Source: Ferranicluibacter quercicola (GTDB lineage: Bacteria > Pseudomonadota > Alphaproteobacteria > Rhizobiales > Rhizobiaceae). Taken from it: a stretch of 64,000 bases of DNA. The position numbers and the translations under genes were made by a program. Positions 1 through 8,084 of the stretch are shown here, one piece after another; positions within the stretch are counted from its first letter, which is position 1, and each line of letters begins with the position of its first letter. The notes under the pieces are model-generated. The model was not told the origin of the DNA. It ran no database searches and saw only the letters and a program-made list of their open reading frames with translations. The DNA is taken from positions 1 through 64,000 of the forward strand of contig NZ_JAJOZR010000005.1 in assembly GCF_021168455.1 (NCBI RefSeq), in the 5' to 3' direction.

Positions 1-139
1 CCGCCCGCAACTTCTGCCCAAGCCGCACCGCACTCGCAGCCGACACATCGAACCGTCGCGCAACAGATCGAACCGATTCACCCTGCACGACAGCCGCCGC
101 AATCCGGCTGCGCAAATCCAACGAAAGCGACTTCGGCAT
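1..139 (-). CDS. IS630-family transposase, N-terminal part (cut by window edge)
   Basis: The first 46 residues can be read from an ATG at 137-139 to the window edge. They begin MPKSLSLDLRSRIAAAV and contain a helix-turn-helix with VARRFDVSAASAVRLGQK. This matches the DNA-binding N-terminus of IS630/Tc1-like transposases, where the helix-turn-helix recognises the element's terminal repeats. The DDE catalytic part would lie to the left of the window. The element's end should fall in 140-225, just 3' of der, but I could not define a terminal inverted repeat or a duplicated TA target there. Whether the gene is intact cannot be judged. Confidence 0.75.
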   Translation of the reverse strand, partial: MPKSLSLDLRSRIAAAVVQGESVRSVARRFDVSAASAVRLGQKLRA

Positions 140-225
140 TGCTGAAAGCCTCCCGCTAAAATCCATACGGAATCAGAAAACAACACAAAATGCCAGCCCC
201 CGATTCCGTTACCCGCAGACAGACT

Positions 226-1644
226 CTAGCGGCGCATCTTGCCTTCGAAGGGATTTTCCGACGCCCTCAGATGAATGCGGATCGGTACGCCCGGCAGCTG
301 GAAGTCGGTCCGCAGGCCGTTGGTCAGGTAGCGGATATAGCTTTCCGGCACGGAGTCCGGCCGCGTGCAGGAGATCATGAAGCCTGGCGGGCGGGCCTTG
401 ACCTGCGTCATGTATTTCAGCTTCAGGCGACGGCCGGAAACGGCCGGTGGCGGGTGCTGCGTCTGCTGGGCGTCGAGCCACTTGTTCAGCCGCGCCGTGG
501 AGATCCTACGGTTCCAGACCTTGTCCGTGTCGATGATCGACTGCATCAGCTTGTCGAGCCCGTAGCCGGTCTGCCCGGACATCGGCACCGCGCGAATGCC
601 GCGCGCCTGCGGCAGCAGCCGCTCGGTCTTCTCGCGAAGATCGGCCAGCAGCGCCTGCGGATCCTCGACGAGGTCCCATTTGTTGAAGGCGAGAACGGCG
701 GCGCGACCCTCGCGGATCACGAGATCGACCAGCTGCAGGTCCTGCTTTTCGAACGGGATGGTGGCGTCGAAGACGATGACGACGGATTCGGCGAAGCGGA
801 TCGAGCGCAGGCTGTCGGCGACCGAGAGCTTTTCGAGCTTCTCCTGAACGCGCGCCTTCTTGCGCATGCCGGCCGTGTCGAACATCTTGATCGTGCGGCC
901 GCGCCAGTCCCATTCCACCGAGATGGAATCGCGCGTGATGCCGGCTTCCGGGCCGGTCAGCAGGCGGTCCTCGCCCAGAAAGCGGTTGATCAGCGTCGAT
1001 TTGCCCGCGTTCGGCCGGCCGATGATGGCGACGCGCAGCGGCTTGGTCTCGTCATAGGCCGGCTCTTCGTCGTCGTCGCCCTCGTCCGCCGTCTTGCGCA
1101 GGTCGATGTTTGTTTCGGCTTCGTCCACGACGGGCGGAAAGGCACGCTCCTCGCCGATCGCCTCGACGATGGCATCGCGCAGGTCGATCATGCCCTGCCC
1201 GTGCTCGGCTGAAATCGGGCAGGGATCGCCGAGCCCGAGCGTGAAGGCATCGTAGAAGCCGCCGTCCGAGCCCTTGGCTTCCGACTTGTTGGCGACCAGC
1301 ACGACGGGCTTGCCGCGCCGGCGCAACAGGCCGGCCAGCGTCTGGTCAGCCGGCGTCAGACCAGCCTTGGCATCGACCACGAACAGCGTCAGGTCCGCCT
1401 CGTCGATCGCGGCCTCCGTCTGCGCCCACATGCGGCCCTGCAAGGTCTCGGGGCCCGACTGCTCGAGGCCGGCGGTATCGATGATGGTGAAGCGGAGATC
1501 GACGAGCTTCGCGTCGCCCGGCCGCCGGTCGCGCGTCACGCCGGGCGTGTCATCGACCAGCGCCAGCTTCTTGCCGACAAGCCGGTTGAAGAGCGTGGAC
1601 TTGCCGACATTGGGGCGGCCGACGATGGCGACGGTGAAGTTCAT
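226..1644 (-). CDS. der: Ribosome-assembly GTPase Der (EngA)
   Basis: Der is a cytoplasmic GTPase with two G domains, needed for 50S ribosomal subunit maturation. The 472-residue product shows the tandem layout. The first P-loop GRPNVGKS is at residues 9-16, with DTAG at 56-59 and NKSE near 120. An acidic linker (about 186-200) follows. The second P-loop GRPNAGKS is at 209-216, with NKWD near 320. The C-terminal 90 residues fit the KH-like domain. Length is normal for the family and the start (MNFTVAIVGRPN) is the canonical one. It lies downstream of a YfgM-like gene on the same strand, an association also known in gammaproteobacteria (yfgM-bamB-der). Nothing is missing or disrupted, although a transposase gene begins less than 100 bases beyond its stop. 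Confidence 0.97.
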   Translation of the reverse strand: MNFTVAIVGRPNVGKSTLFNRLVGKKLALVDDTPGVTRDRRPGDAKLVDLRFTIIDTAGLEQSGPETLQGRMWAQTEAAIDEADLTLFVVDAKAGLTPADQTLAGLLRRRGKPVVLVANKSEAKGSDGGFYDAFTLGLGDPCPISAEHGQGMIDLRDAIVEAIGEERAFPPVVDEAETNIDLRKTADEGDDDEEPAYDETKPLRVAIIGRPNAGKSTLINRFLGEDRLLTGPEAGITRDSISVEWDWRGRTIKMFDTAGMRKKARVQEKLEKLSVADSLRSIRFAESVVIVFDATIPFEKQDLQLVDLVIREGRAAVLAFNKWDLVEDPQALLADLREKTERLLPQARGIRAVPMSGQTGYGLDKLMQSIIDTDKVWNRRISTARLNKWLDAQQTQHPPPAVSGRRLKLKYMTQVKARPPGFMISCTRPDSVPESYIRYLTNGLRTDFQLPGVPIRIHLRASENPFEGKMRR

Positions 1645-1693
1645 CTCAAAAATCCTGTCGCGGCGTTCACGCCGCTGTACCGGCCGCAGCGCC

Positions 1694-1712
1694 GCCCGTC
1701 GTCATGACGGGC
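1694..1712. other. Short intercistronic hairpin upstream of der
   Basis: Arms GCCCGTC (1694-1700) and GACGGGC (1706-1712) surround a 5-base loop between the YfgM-like gene and der. No T-run follows on either side, so it is more likely an mRNA-processing or stability element than a terminator. The function is inferred only from position. Confidence 0.35.
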
Positions 1713-1780
1713 AAGGGGCGTTGCGACCTCTCGGTTCATCCCGCAAGCCGCCCTCAAGGAGCAGCGTCACGGGGTTCGTT

Positions 1781-2443
1781 TCACTGCGTGGACGCCATGA
1801 CGTCCAGAAGCATGCGTGCCCGGTTGGCAAGGCCACGGGGCGCCTGGGTGTCGTCGACGATCTGCTGGAACCACTCTTTCGCCTTGGCCTTGTCGCCGGC
1901 CTTGTAGGCGGCGAGACCCAGCGCCTCGCGGGCCGAGCTGCGCAGACCGTTGCCATCCACCGCCAGCGGCTCGGCTTCCGCCGCCACCTGCGCGTAACTG
2001 CCGGTATCGACCAGCAGATAGGCGGCACGGATGCGGGCTGCGTCCCGCATCGGCTGCACGATCGCCTCGTTCTTCGAAATCTCGGTGAAGGCCGTGACGG
2101 CCGCAGCCGTATCGCCCTTCTGGGCCTTCAGCGTTGCGGCACGCATCTGCGCCAGAACCGGATAGGCCCCGTAACCGTCGGCCTCCAGCTTGTCGAAGGC
2201 GGCGAGCGCCTCGTCGGTCTTATTGTCCTTGGCGAGCGTCAGGGCCGCCAGAAATTCGTCACCCGAGGCCGAGGCCGAGGTCTCGTGCCAATAGTCGTAG
2301 GCGACCTTGCCGATCGTGCCGATGACGATGAGAATCGCGAGCATGGCGAGAATGCCGCCAAAGCGGAGCCAGACCGCCTTGACCTGCTCGGAGCGAAGCT
2401 CGTCATTGACCTCGCGGATGAAACTGTCGTTCTGATGCGCCAT
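1781..2443 (-). CDS. YfgM-like membrane-anchored TPR protein
   Basis: The 220-residue protein has a short cytoplasmic N-terminus, one membrane helix (about residues 28-48, rich in I, L, A and G) and a periplasmic region of TPR-like helical repeats (about 60-215). This is the layout of YfgM (tetratricopeptide-like, formerly DUF2133), an accessory subunit of the SecYEG translocon that works with periplasmic chaperones. The gene precedes der by 136 bases on the same strand, the same neighbourhood as in E. coli. The start at MAHQNDSFIREV is supported by the family's conserved opening FIREVNDE. There is no bamB between it and der. Assignment to the family is firm; a Sec-linked role is inferred by homology. 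Confidence 0.85.
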   Translation of the reverse strand: MAHQNDSFIREVNDELRSEQVKAVWLRFGGILAMLAILIVIGTIGKVAYDYWHETSASASGDEFLAALTLAKDNKTDEALAAFDKLEADGYGAYPVLAQMRAATLKAQKGDTAAAVTAFTEISKNEAIVQPMRDAARIRAAYLLVDTGSYAQVAAEAEPLAVDGNGLRSSAREALGLAAYKAGDKAKAKEWFQQIVDDTQAPRGLANRARMLLDVMASTQ

Positions 2444-2582
2444 TCGGGTTCCGGCGGACCGGCCTTCTCTGCCATTTCTGTCAAAGCCGCGCTTCTAGCC
2501 TATTTCGCGCATATTGTAAGGGGGCACGGCGAAATCGCGTGCCTGTGAGCAGGCCGGCCGCCCGCATTGCCGGGAAAACCGC

Positions 2583-3170
2583 TCACGACAGCGCGATCGG
2601 CGACACGCCGATCAGAACCTCGTGCAGCTTCAGCACGAAGAGGCCGTAAGCCAGAAGGCCGAACGCGATCGCCATGACGTCGAAGCGCGGCGAGCGAAAG
2701 ACCGGCAACACGTCCTCGCCCGCCCTTGCGCGCCGCTTCAGCGAGATCCTTGCGACGATGCCCCAGGCAAGGACTGCGCCGAACAGCAGCACGGAGGCCG
2801 TCTCGCCATTGGCCAGCAGATGCGCCAGCGCCCAGATCTTGATCGCAAGCACCTGCGGGTGCCGCGTCTTCACCGCGATCCTCCCGGCCGGGAGAAACCC
2901 GGCGGCAAGACAGATGAAGGCGGGCAGCATGAGCAGCAGCGCCACATGCTTGAGGAACACAGGCGGCGCATAGAGCAGGCCGGTGGACGCCCGCGCCTGC
3001 CCGAAGCCCACCACGACGAGACAGAGGCCGGCAAGGCTGACGATCCCGTAAAGCGCCAGGAAGGTCGGCTTGCCCAACCGCGCGATCAGCATGGCGCGCA
3101 GGCCGGGCACCACGATCCGCAGCAGATGCACGCCGAAGAGAACGACGATACCGAGAACCAGAAGTCCCAT
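2583..3170 (-). CDS. NnrU family integral membrane protein
   Basis: The product has 195 residues with five or six predicted membrane helices. The motifs PQVLAIKIWALAHLLANGE and KLHEVLIGVSPI fit the NnrU family, named for a gene in Rhodobacter needed for nitrite and nitric oxide metabolism and related to the NnrS/isoprenylcysteine-methyltransferase-like membrane fold. No other denitrification gene is nearby, so involvement in nitrogen oxide metabolism is not supported by context. It is separated by 139 bases from the YfgM-like gene on the same strand and may be co-transcribed with it. The start ATG at 3168-3170 gives a full-length N-terminal helix. Confidence 0.85.
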   Translation of the reverse strand: MGLLVLGIVVLFGVHLLRIVVPGLRAMLIARLGKPTFLALYGIVSLAGLCLVVVGFGQARASTGLLYAPPVFLKHVALLLMLPAFICLAAGFLPAGRIAVKTRHPQVLAIKIWALAHLLANGETASVLLFGAVLAWGIVARISLKRRARAGEDVLPVFRSPRFDVMAIAFGLLAYGLFVLKLHEVLIGVSPIALS

Positions 3171-3513
3171 GGCTGCACCCCATCATCTTGTCACGCGTCG
3201 CCCGGGCGTCTCCGCCCGCCAGAAGGCCGAACCCGAAAGGTTTAACGAAGATTTATGAAGCAAATCCGGGCATCTGCAACGCCTTTCTGATATGCGGCCC
3301 GCATCGGGCCCGCAATGCCGCTTTCGACCGGTTTTTCCGCAGTCTATGGCCTTTGGCTCCCACGCCTTCAAAGGATCGCCGCAATCCTGTCGCATGGGCG
3401 GGCGCGGCCATCCATCGCTCCCGGTCGCGCCGCGTTCCACATTCCTCTGCTGCAGGCCGGCATCGCGCCAGATCGTCACGGTCCGCAGCAGGCGCATCAC
3501 GTCAGGTTTTCGC
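3171..3513. other. Intergenic region between divergent genes, with a hairpin
   Basis: This 343-base gap separates the NnrU-like gene (minus) from the polysaccharide deacetylase (plus). The reading frame of the deacetylase stays open back to 3292, but that extension (rich in R, P and S) has no recognisable domain, and a clear signal peptide starts at 3514. A near-perfect hairpin is present: TGCGGCCC at 3293-3300 and GGGCCCGCA at 3306-3314, with one bulged base. The promoters of both genes should lie here, but no convincing -35/-10 pair was found. Confidence 0.5.
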
Positions 3514-4566
3514 ATGCACAGATCCTCCGCACCCTTGGCCGCCCTTTTCCTCCTGCCGTCGCTGACCCTGGCGCCGTCGATGGTGCGTGCGGACCCGCCG
3601 CGGTCGCCCGCGTTGACCGCTTCGCCGGAACCCGCCACGAAGGCGGCACCAAAGTTCCAGCAACTCGTCATCATCTCGTTCGACGGCGCCCACGACAATC
3701 GCCTCTGGGAGCGGAGCCTTGCCATGGCGCCGAGGGTCGGCGCCCATTTCACCTATTTTCTCTCCTGCACCTTCCTGATGACGCGAGCCGAAGGTAGCCG
3801 CGCCTATCGGCCGAGCGGCCACAAGGTCGGCGCGTCGAATGTCGGCTACGCCCAGAACCGCGACGAGATCGCGACGCGCGTGCGCCACATCTGGCAGGCC
3901 CATCAGGATGGCCACGACATCGGCAGCCATGGCTGCGGTCATTTCGACGGCAAGGACTGGAGCGAGAAGGACTGGAGCGCCGAGTTCACCGCCTTCGATG
4001 CCGCGCTCGACAATGGCTGGAAAGCCGGCGGCATCGGCGCCGAGGAGCCGGACGGCTGGCGCGGCATGATCGACGGCATCAAGGGGTTTCGCGCGCCGTA
4101 CCTCTCGACCAGCGCCGGCCTCCTTCCGGCCGAGCGGAAGGCGGGCCTCTCCTACGACGCCAGCCTCGTGACCAAGGGCCCGGCCTGGCCGACGCCGGAG
4201 GACGGCATCCAGCGCTTCGGCCTGCCGCTGATCCCCGAAGGCCCGACCGGCCGCCGCGTCATCGGCATGGATTACAACCTCTTCGTCCGCCACTCGATGG
4301 GCGTGGAAAACCGCAAGGACAGCGCCACCTTCGAACAACGCACGCTCAAGGCCTATCGCGATGCCTTCGCCACCCAGTACGACGGCAGCCGCATCCCCCT
4401 GCAACTCGGCTTCCACTTCGTGGAAATGAACGGCGGCGCCTATTGGCGCGCGCTGGAAACCTTCCTTGCGGAAACCTGCCGGAAACACGACGTCGCCTGC
4501 GTCAGCTATGCGCAGGCCCTGCCCCTGATCGAGGCACGAAAAAAGGCGGATCCCTCCGCCTTTTGA
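3514..4566 (+). CDS. Exported polysaccharide deacetylase (NodB-like)
   Basis: The 350-residue product starts with a signal peptide (MHRSSAPLAALFLLPSLTL, cleavage probably near VRADPP). It then shows the carbohydrate esterase 4 fold: ISFDGAHDN supplies the first aspartate (residue about 57), and DIGSHGCGHFDG supplies the metal-binding histidines. A later FRAPYLS motif is also typical. Such enzymes remove acetyl groups from N-acetylglucosamine-containing polymers or peptidoglycan in the periplasm; the substrate here is unknown. The start at 3514 was chosen because the upstream open frame does not encode a signal peptide. The gene converges on bacA. Its last eight codons form an intrinsic terminator hairpin. 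Confidence 0.85.
   Translation: MHRSSAPLAALFLLPSLTLAPSMVRADPPRSPALTASPEPATKAAPKFQQLVIISFDGAHDNRLWERSLAMAPRVGAHFTYFLSCTFLMTRAEGSRAYRPSGHKVGASNVGYAQNRDEIATRVRHIWQAHQDGHDIGSHGCGHFDGKDWSEKDWSAEFTAFDAALDNGWKAGGIGAEEPDGWRGMIDGIKGFRAPYLSTSAGLLPAERKAGLSYDASLVTKGPAWPTPEDGIQRFGLPLIPEGPTGRRVIGMDYNLFVRHSMGVENRKDSATFEQRTLKAYRDAFATQYDGSRIPLQLGFHFVEMNGGAYWRALETFLAETCRKHDVACVSYAQALPLIEARKKADPSAF
4541..4564. terminator. Bidirectional intrinsic terminator inside the deacetylase 3' end
   Basis: A perfect 10-base inverted repeat, AAAAGGCGGA (4541-4550) and TCCGCCTTTT (4555-4564), has a 4-base loop. The T-run of the plus-strand terminator overlaps the TGA stop (4564-4566). Read on the minus strand it also ends in TTTT, so it can stop both the deacetylase and the convergent bacA transcript. 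The bacA stop lies 20 bases away. Confidence 0.85.
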
Positions 4567-4585
4567 TCGTCACATGGAATGCGGC

Positions 4586-5857
4586 TCACGGCTGTGCAGG
4601 ATTCACGTCCTCTTCGTTCCGGACTTGCAGATAGCGCTGGTCGATCTCCGGCAGCGGCTCGCCTTCGATGGCAGATTCGAAGGCACGGAGACGTTTGTAG
4701 ATCGACAGAAGCTCGACGATCGTCGTCCACGAATTCACCAGATACTGGAATGATTCCCGAACCTGCCCGAAGACGTTCTGGATCTGGTTGAGCACGCCGA
4801 GCGAGAGTTTGCCCGCGATGATGGAAGGCACGAGGACGAACGTTCCGAACAGGTTGTCCGCCTGCAGGTAGAAGATGCGGGCGACGTTAAAATACATGTA
4901 GTGAAAATAGAGACGGAAATAGTTGCGGCGAACGTTGGCGAACAGCTGTGCCACCGTTATCGGATCGGCGCGATCCGGGTTGTCCTCACCATAGACCAGT
5001 TCCTTACGATAGGCTGCCTCGACACGCTGGTTGCGGAACTCAAGCCCGGGCAGCTTGATACCGACCGCGGCCAGAAACACCGTACCAAACAGGGACCAGC
5101 AGATCGCCGCCCAGACCAACGCGTGCGGGACTTCGCCGATGAAGGGCAGTTCGGTGACCGTGGCGGAGAATTTGAACAGGATGGGCATGAAGGCGATCAG
5201 CGTCATGACGGAGCTGACGAGATTGACGCCAAGCCCTTCCATTGTTCTGGAAAACCGCATTGTATCATCCTGAACACGCTGCGAGGCGCCTTCGATGTGC
5301 CGCAGCTTGTCCCAGTGTGACATGTAGAAATCGTTCATCGCCGTGCGCCAGCGGAAGACATAGTGGCTGACGAAGAACAGGTTGAGGACACCGACGGTGA
5401 CAGCCACGAAGGCAATGCCGGCAAAGCCGATCATGCCCATGTAGAGCTGGTCGGCCGTTACCGGAGCCGTGCGTGCCAGCGCCTGCTGGATAAGGTCGTA
5501 GAAAGGGCCGTACCAGGCATTGATGGAGACGCCCACCTGGACGGAGAAATAGGTGTTGAACATGATCAACGCAGAACCGAGAATCGACCAGTTCTGCCAG
5601 CGATGAGGCCGGTAAGTGTACCAGAAAGCGGCAAACAGGCCGACCATCAGAGCGTAGTAAATGTAGAACCATAGGAACGGTGGCGACCAGAAAACGGAAA
5701 CGCCGATCACCGGCTCCGTGCCCGGAGGCAGTGGAGGAAGACCGATCAGCGCGCCAAATTCGCTTCCCCCCGAATACCATGCGCCAATCGCAAGCAGGGT
5801 CCATACGACCACCGATGGGAAAAAGTATTTTGGATAGGGGAAAAAGGAGACAAACAA
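4586..5857 (-). CDS. bacA: BacA/SbmA-type peptide transporter
   Basis: The 423-residue inner-membrane protein matches SbmA/BacA throughout: opening MFVSFFPYPKYFF, then VGVSINAWYGPFYD, WRTAMNDFYMSHW, a long segment after ASQRVQDDTMRF, and YLVNSWTTIVELLSIYKRL near the C-terminus. BacA imports peptides such as bleomycin-like and NCR peptides using the proton gradient. In Sinorhizobium and relatives it is needed for bacteroid survival inside legume cells. The length is normal and about seven membrane helices are visible. There is no ATP-binding domain, which separates it from the ABC-fused BclA-type homologues. The gene is monocistronic, lying between the terminator at 4541-4564 and the MFS gene. 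Symbiotic use cannot be read from sequence. Confidence 0.93.
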   Translation of the reverse strand: MFVSFFPYPKYFFPSVVVWTLLAIGAWYSGGSEFGALIGLPPLPPGTEPVIGVSVFWSPPFLWFYIYYALMVGLFAAFWYTYRPHRWQNWSILGSALIMFNTYFSVQVGVSINAWYGPFYDLIQQALARTAPVTADQLYMGMIGFAGIAFVAVTVGVLNLFFVSHYVFRWRTAMNDFYMSHWDKLRHIEGASQRVQDDTMRFSRTMEGLGVNLVSSVMTLIAFMPILFKFSATVTELPFIGEVPHALVWAAICWSLFGTVFLAAVGIKLPGLEFRNQRVEAAYRKELVYGEDNPDRADPITVAQLFANVRRNYFRLYFHYMYFNVARIFYLQADNLFGTFVLVPSIIAGKLSLGVLNQIQNVFGQVRESFQYLVNSWTTIVELLSIYKRLRAFESAIEGEPLPEIDQRYLQVRNEEDVNPAQP

Positions 5858-5890
5858 ATCGAGCGCCTTCAGCTTGATGCAACGACGTCA

Positions 5891-5920
5891 TTCGCGCGGG
5901 AAGCGCGAAACCCGCGCGAA
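5891..5920. other. Inverted repeat between the MFS gene and bacA
   Basis: TTCGCGCGGG (5891-5900) and CCCGCGCGAA (5911-5920) form a perfect 10-base stem with a 10-base loop. It lies 34 bases upstream of the bacA start and 72 bases beyond the MFS stop. There is no T-run. It could form a structured bacA leader, act as an operator, or terminate the upstream transcript without a U-tract. Confidence 0.5.
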
Positions 5921-5992
5921 CCTAGGCCAATTGGAGAGGCTTCACAATCACGCCCTTGAAAGGTTACGTCTTTTTAATCCCGGGCGGCCGTC

Positions 5993-7192
5993 TCAAAGCC
6001 CGGACGCCAGACGGATGCCCCGGCGTTCGGCGAAGACAATCCCCGCGCAGAGGATGAGGACGCCGCTGGCGATCAGCGTCGGCAGCGTGAAGCTGCCGGT
6101 GGTGCCGGCCAGCCAGCCGGCGATGAGCGGCCCCACGATCTGCCCGATGCCGAAGGCGGCGGTCATCACGGCGAGCGCGCGCCGCTGGCTGGCGGGTGCC
6201 AGAGCCCGGCCGATCTGCAGGCCGAAGGCGGTGATCATGATGAAGGTGGCGCCGAGCAGCAGGCCGCCGGCAAGGGGGGCTGCCGGAAACGGCAGAACCA
6301 CGGTGAGGATGAGCCCGAGCGCCTCGACCACGAGCCCGATGAGATAGATGCCGACGATGCCGAAGCGCGGCACCGCCTTCCGCCAAAGCGCGACGGAGGC
6401 CGCGGCGCTGAGGCCCGTGACGAGCCAGCACAGAAACTCGATCGTGTGATCCACGGCGCCCGCGCGCGCCATGGCGACGAGAAAGGTCGCCGTGATCACG
6501 TAGCCGAAACCGAACAGGCCATAGGTCAACGTCAGCGCCGCGAAAGGCCGCGTCCAGACCAGCGGCGGCTCGGCCGTCGGCGTGGCTGTCGTGCTCGTCG
6601 GTCCGTCCGGCAGCAACAGCGCCACGCAGGCGGTACCGAGCAGTGCGAGGAACGCGCCTGCAAACCAAGCCTCCCGCCAGTTCGCCAGGGCTTCGCCTTG
6701 GCCCGATGGCAAAAGCCAGACCATCAGCGACGACGCGGCGATGCCGAGCCCGACGCCTGCGAAATGCAGTGATTGCACATGACTATTGCCGGCCGCCGCT
6801 CCCCGCGTCAGCACGATCTGCGAAATCATGATCATGGTGAAGGCGCTGGCCATGCCGGCAAGAAACCGGATCAGCGCGAACATCGCCACCGACGTCGTCA
6901 GCCCCATGGCGCAGAGCAGCACCGTGGTCGCGACCAGCATGCCGAGCCCGATCACCCGCTCGCGCCCTTGCGCGAAGGACAGGCCGGCAAGCACGGCGCC
7001 GAGCAGGTATCCCACGAAGTTGGCCGCCGCGATCACCCCGGCCTGCCCCGGCGTCAGCGGAATATCCAGCATCATGCCGGGCAGGATGGGCGTGTAGGAA
7101 AACCGGCCGAAGCCCATGGCGACCGCCATCGCGATCGCGCCGGCCATGGCCGTCGCCAGAAGCTTGAGACCGGATGCGCGCGTGTTGGGCAT
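5993..7192 (-). CDS. MFS transporter, YbfB/YjiJ family
   Basis: The 399-residue protein has 12 predicted membrane helices and opens after a short basic stretch with a conserved GFGRFSYTPILPGMM segment. This is typical of the YbfB/YjiJ branch of major facilitator permeases, which have no well-defined substrate. A second half-repeat begins at FAALTLTYGLFGFGYVITATF. The frame stays open upstream through the adjoining map gene, but the start is placed at ATG 7190-7192 (MPNTRASGLKLL). There it overlaps the map stop codon by one base (TGATG), giving translational coupling. The substrate is unknown; an exporter role is a guess from the family. Confidence 0.82.
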   Translation of the reverse strand: MPNTRASGLKLLATAMAGAIAMAVAMGFGRFSYTPILPGMMLDIPLTPGQAGVIAAANFVGYLLGAVLAGLSFAQGRERVIGLGMLVATTVLLCAMGLTTSVAMFALIRFLAGMASAFTMIMISQIVLTRGAAAGNSHVQSLHFAGVGLGIAASSLMVWLLPSGQGEALANWREAWFAGAFLALLGTACVALLLPDGPTSTTATPTAEPPLVWTRPFAALTLTYGLFGFGYVITATFLVAMARAGAVDHTIEFLCWLVTGLSAAASVALWRKAVPRFGIVGIYLIGLVVEALGLILTVVLPFPAAPLAGGLLLGATFIMITAFGLQIGRALAPASQRRALAVMTAAFGIGQIVGPLIAGWLAGTTGSFTLPTLIASGVLILCAGIVFAERRGIRLASGL

Positions 7193-7941
7193 CAGCCGGG
7201 CAACGTGACGACGAGAGGACCGTTGCGCGTCACGACGACGGTGTGTTCGTATTGCACGGTCGGCGCGCGCGGCTCGCTGTAGAGCGTCCACGCATCGTCG
7301 CCGCCTTCGGCGTAATGCGCACCCATCGACAGGAACGGCTCGATGGTGAACACCATCCCGTCCTCCATGCGCCGCTTCTCGTGCTTGTCCGGCCAGGTGG
7401 AGATTTCCGTCGGCTCCTCGTGCAGCGAGCGGCCGACGCCGTGGCTGGCGAGGTTGGAAATCAGGGTATAGCGGTTCTTGCGGGCAAAGGCGCCGATGGC
7501 ATTGCCGATGGCGGCGAGCGGCTTGCCCGCCTTCACCTCGTTCAGCCCCACCCACATGGCGCGCTTGCCGTCGCGGCAGAGCCGCTCGGTCGCCTTCGAG
7601 ATGGGCGGCACGGCGAAGGATGCGCCGGTATCGGCAAAGAACCCGGCCTTTTCGGCGGACACGTCTATATTGACCAGATCCCCGGCGGCAATCACCCGTG
7701 GTCCCGGGATGCCATGCGCGACCTCTTCGTTGACGCTGATGCAGGTGGCGCCGGGAAAGCGATAGGACAGCTCTGGTGCCGACTGCGCGCCCTCGGCCTC
7801 CAGCGCCTTGCGGCCGATGAGGTCGAGGTCTGCGGTGGTCATGCCCGGCTCCAGGGCGGCCCCCATGATCTGCAGCGCATTGGCGCAGATCCGGCCGATC
7901 TCTTTCAGGCGTTCGAGATCGTCGGCATTTTCAAGGGTCAT
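7192..7941 (-). CDS. map: Type I methionine aminopeptidase
   Basis: Removes the initiator methionine from new proteins in the cytoplasm. The 249-residue product keeps the five metal ligands of the family: two aspartates in VNIDVSAEKAGFFADTGASF, histidine in HGVGRSLHEEP, glutamate in FTIEPFL and the last glutamate in QYEHTVVV. The start is placed at MTLENADDLERL (ATG 7939-7941); an alternative 18 codons upstream adds an R/P-rich stretch not seen in the family. The gene overlaps an MFS permease gene rather than sitting in a ribosomal or secY locus, so it is probably a second copy alongside the housekeeping one. That cannot be checked within this window. Confidence 0.9.
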   Translation of the reverse strand: MTLENADDLERLKEIGRICANALQIMGAALEPGMTTADLDLIGRKALEAEGAQSAPELSYRFPGATCISVNEEVAHGIPGPRVIAAGDLVNIDVSAEKAGFFADTGASFAVPPISKATERLCRDGKRAMWVGLNEVKAGKPLAAIGNAIGAFARKNRYTLISNLASHGVGRSLHEEPTEISTWPDKHEKRRMEDGMVFTIEPFLSMGAHYAEGGDDAWTLYSEPRAPTVQYEHTVVVTRNGPLVVTLPG

Positions 7942-8084
7942 GGTCGTTCGTATCCGAAGGCTGGTGCGGTGCGGCGGGAAACGAGGCCCCGGCACACCGG
8001 TCGAAAAGCAAACCTATCTACTCCGCTTCCCGCCTGCAAGGAAGCCGGGCGGCGCGCGGAAACCGGCAAGGCGACACCGCCGCC

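Noticed and set aside
3292..3513. A longer N-terminus for the polysaccharide deacetylase
   Set aside because: The extra 74 residues show no domain and would bury the signal peptide, which starts cleanly at 3514.
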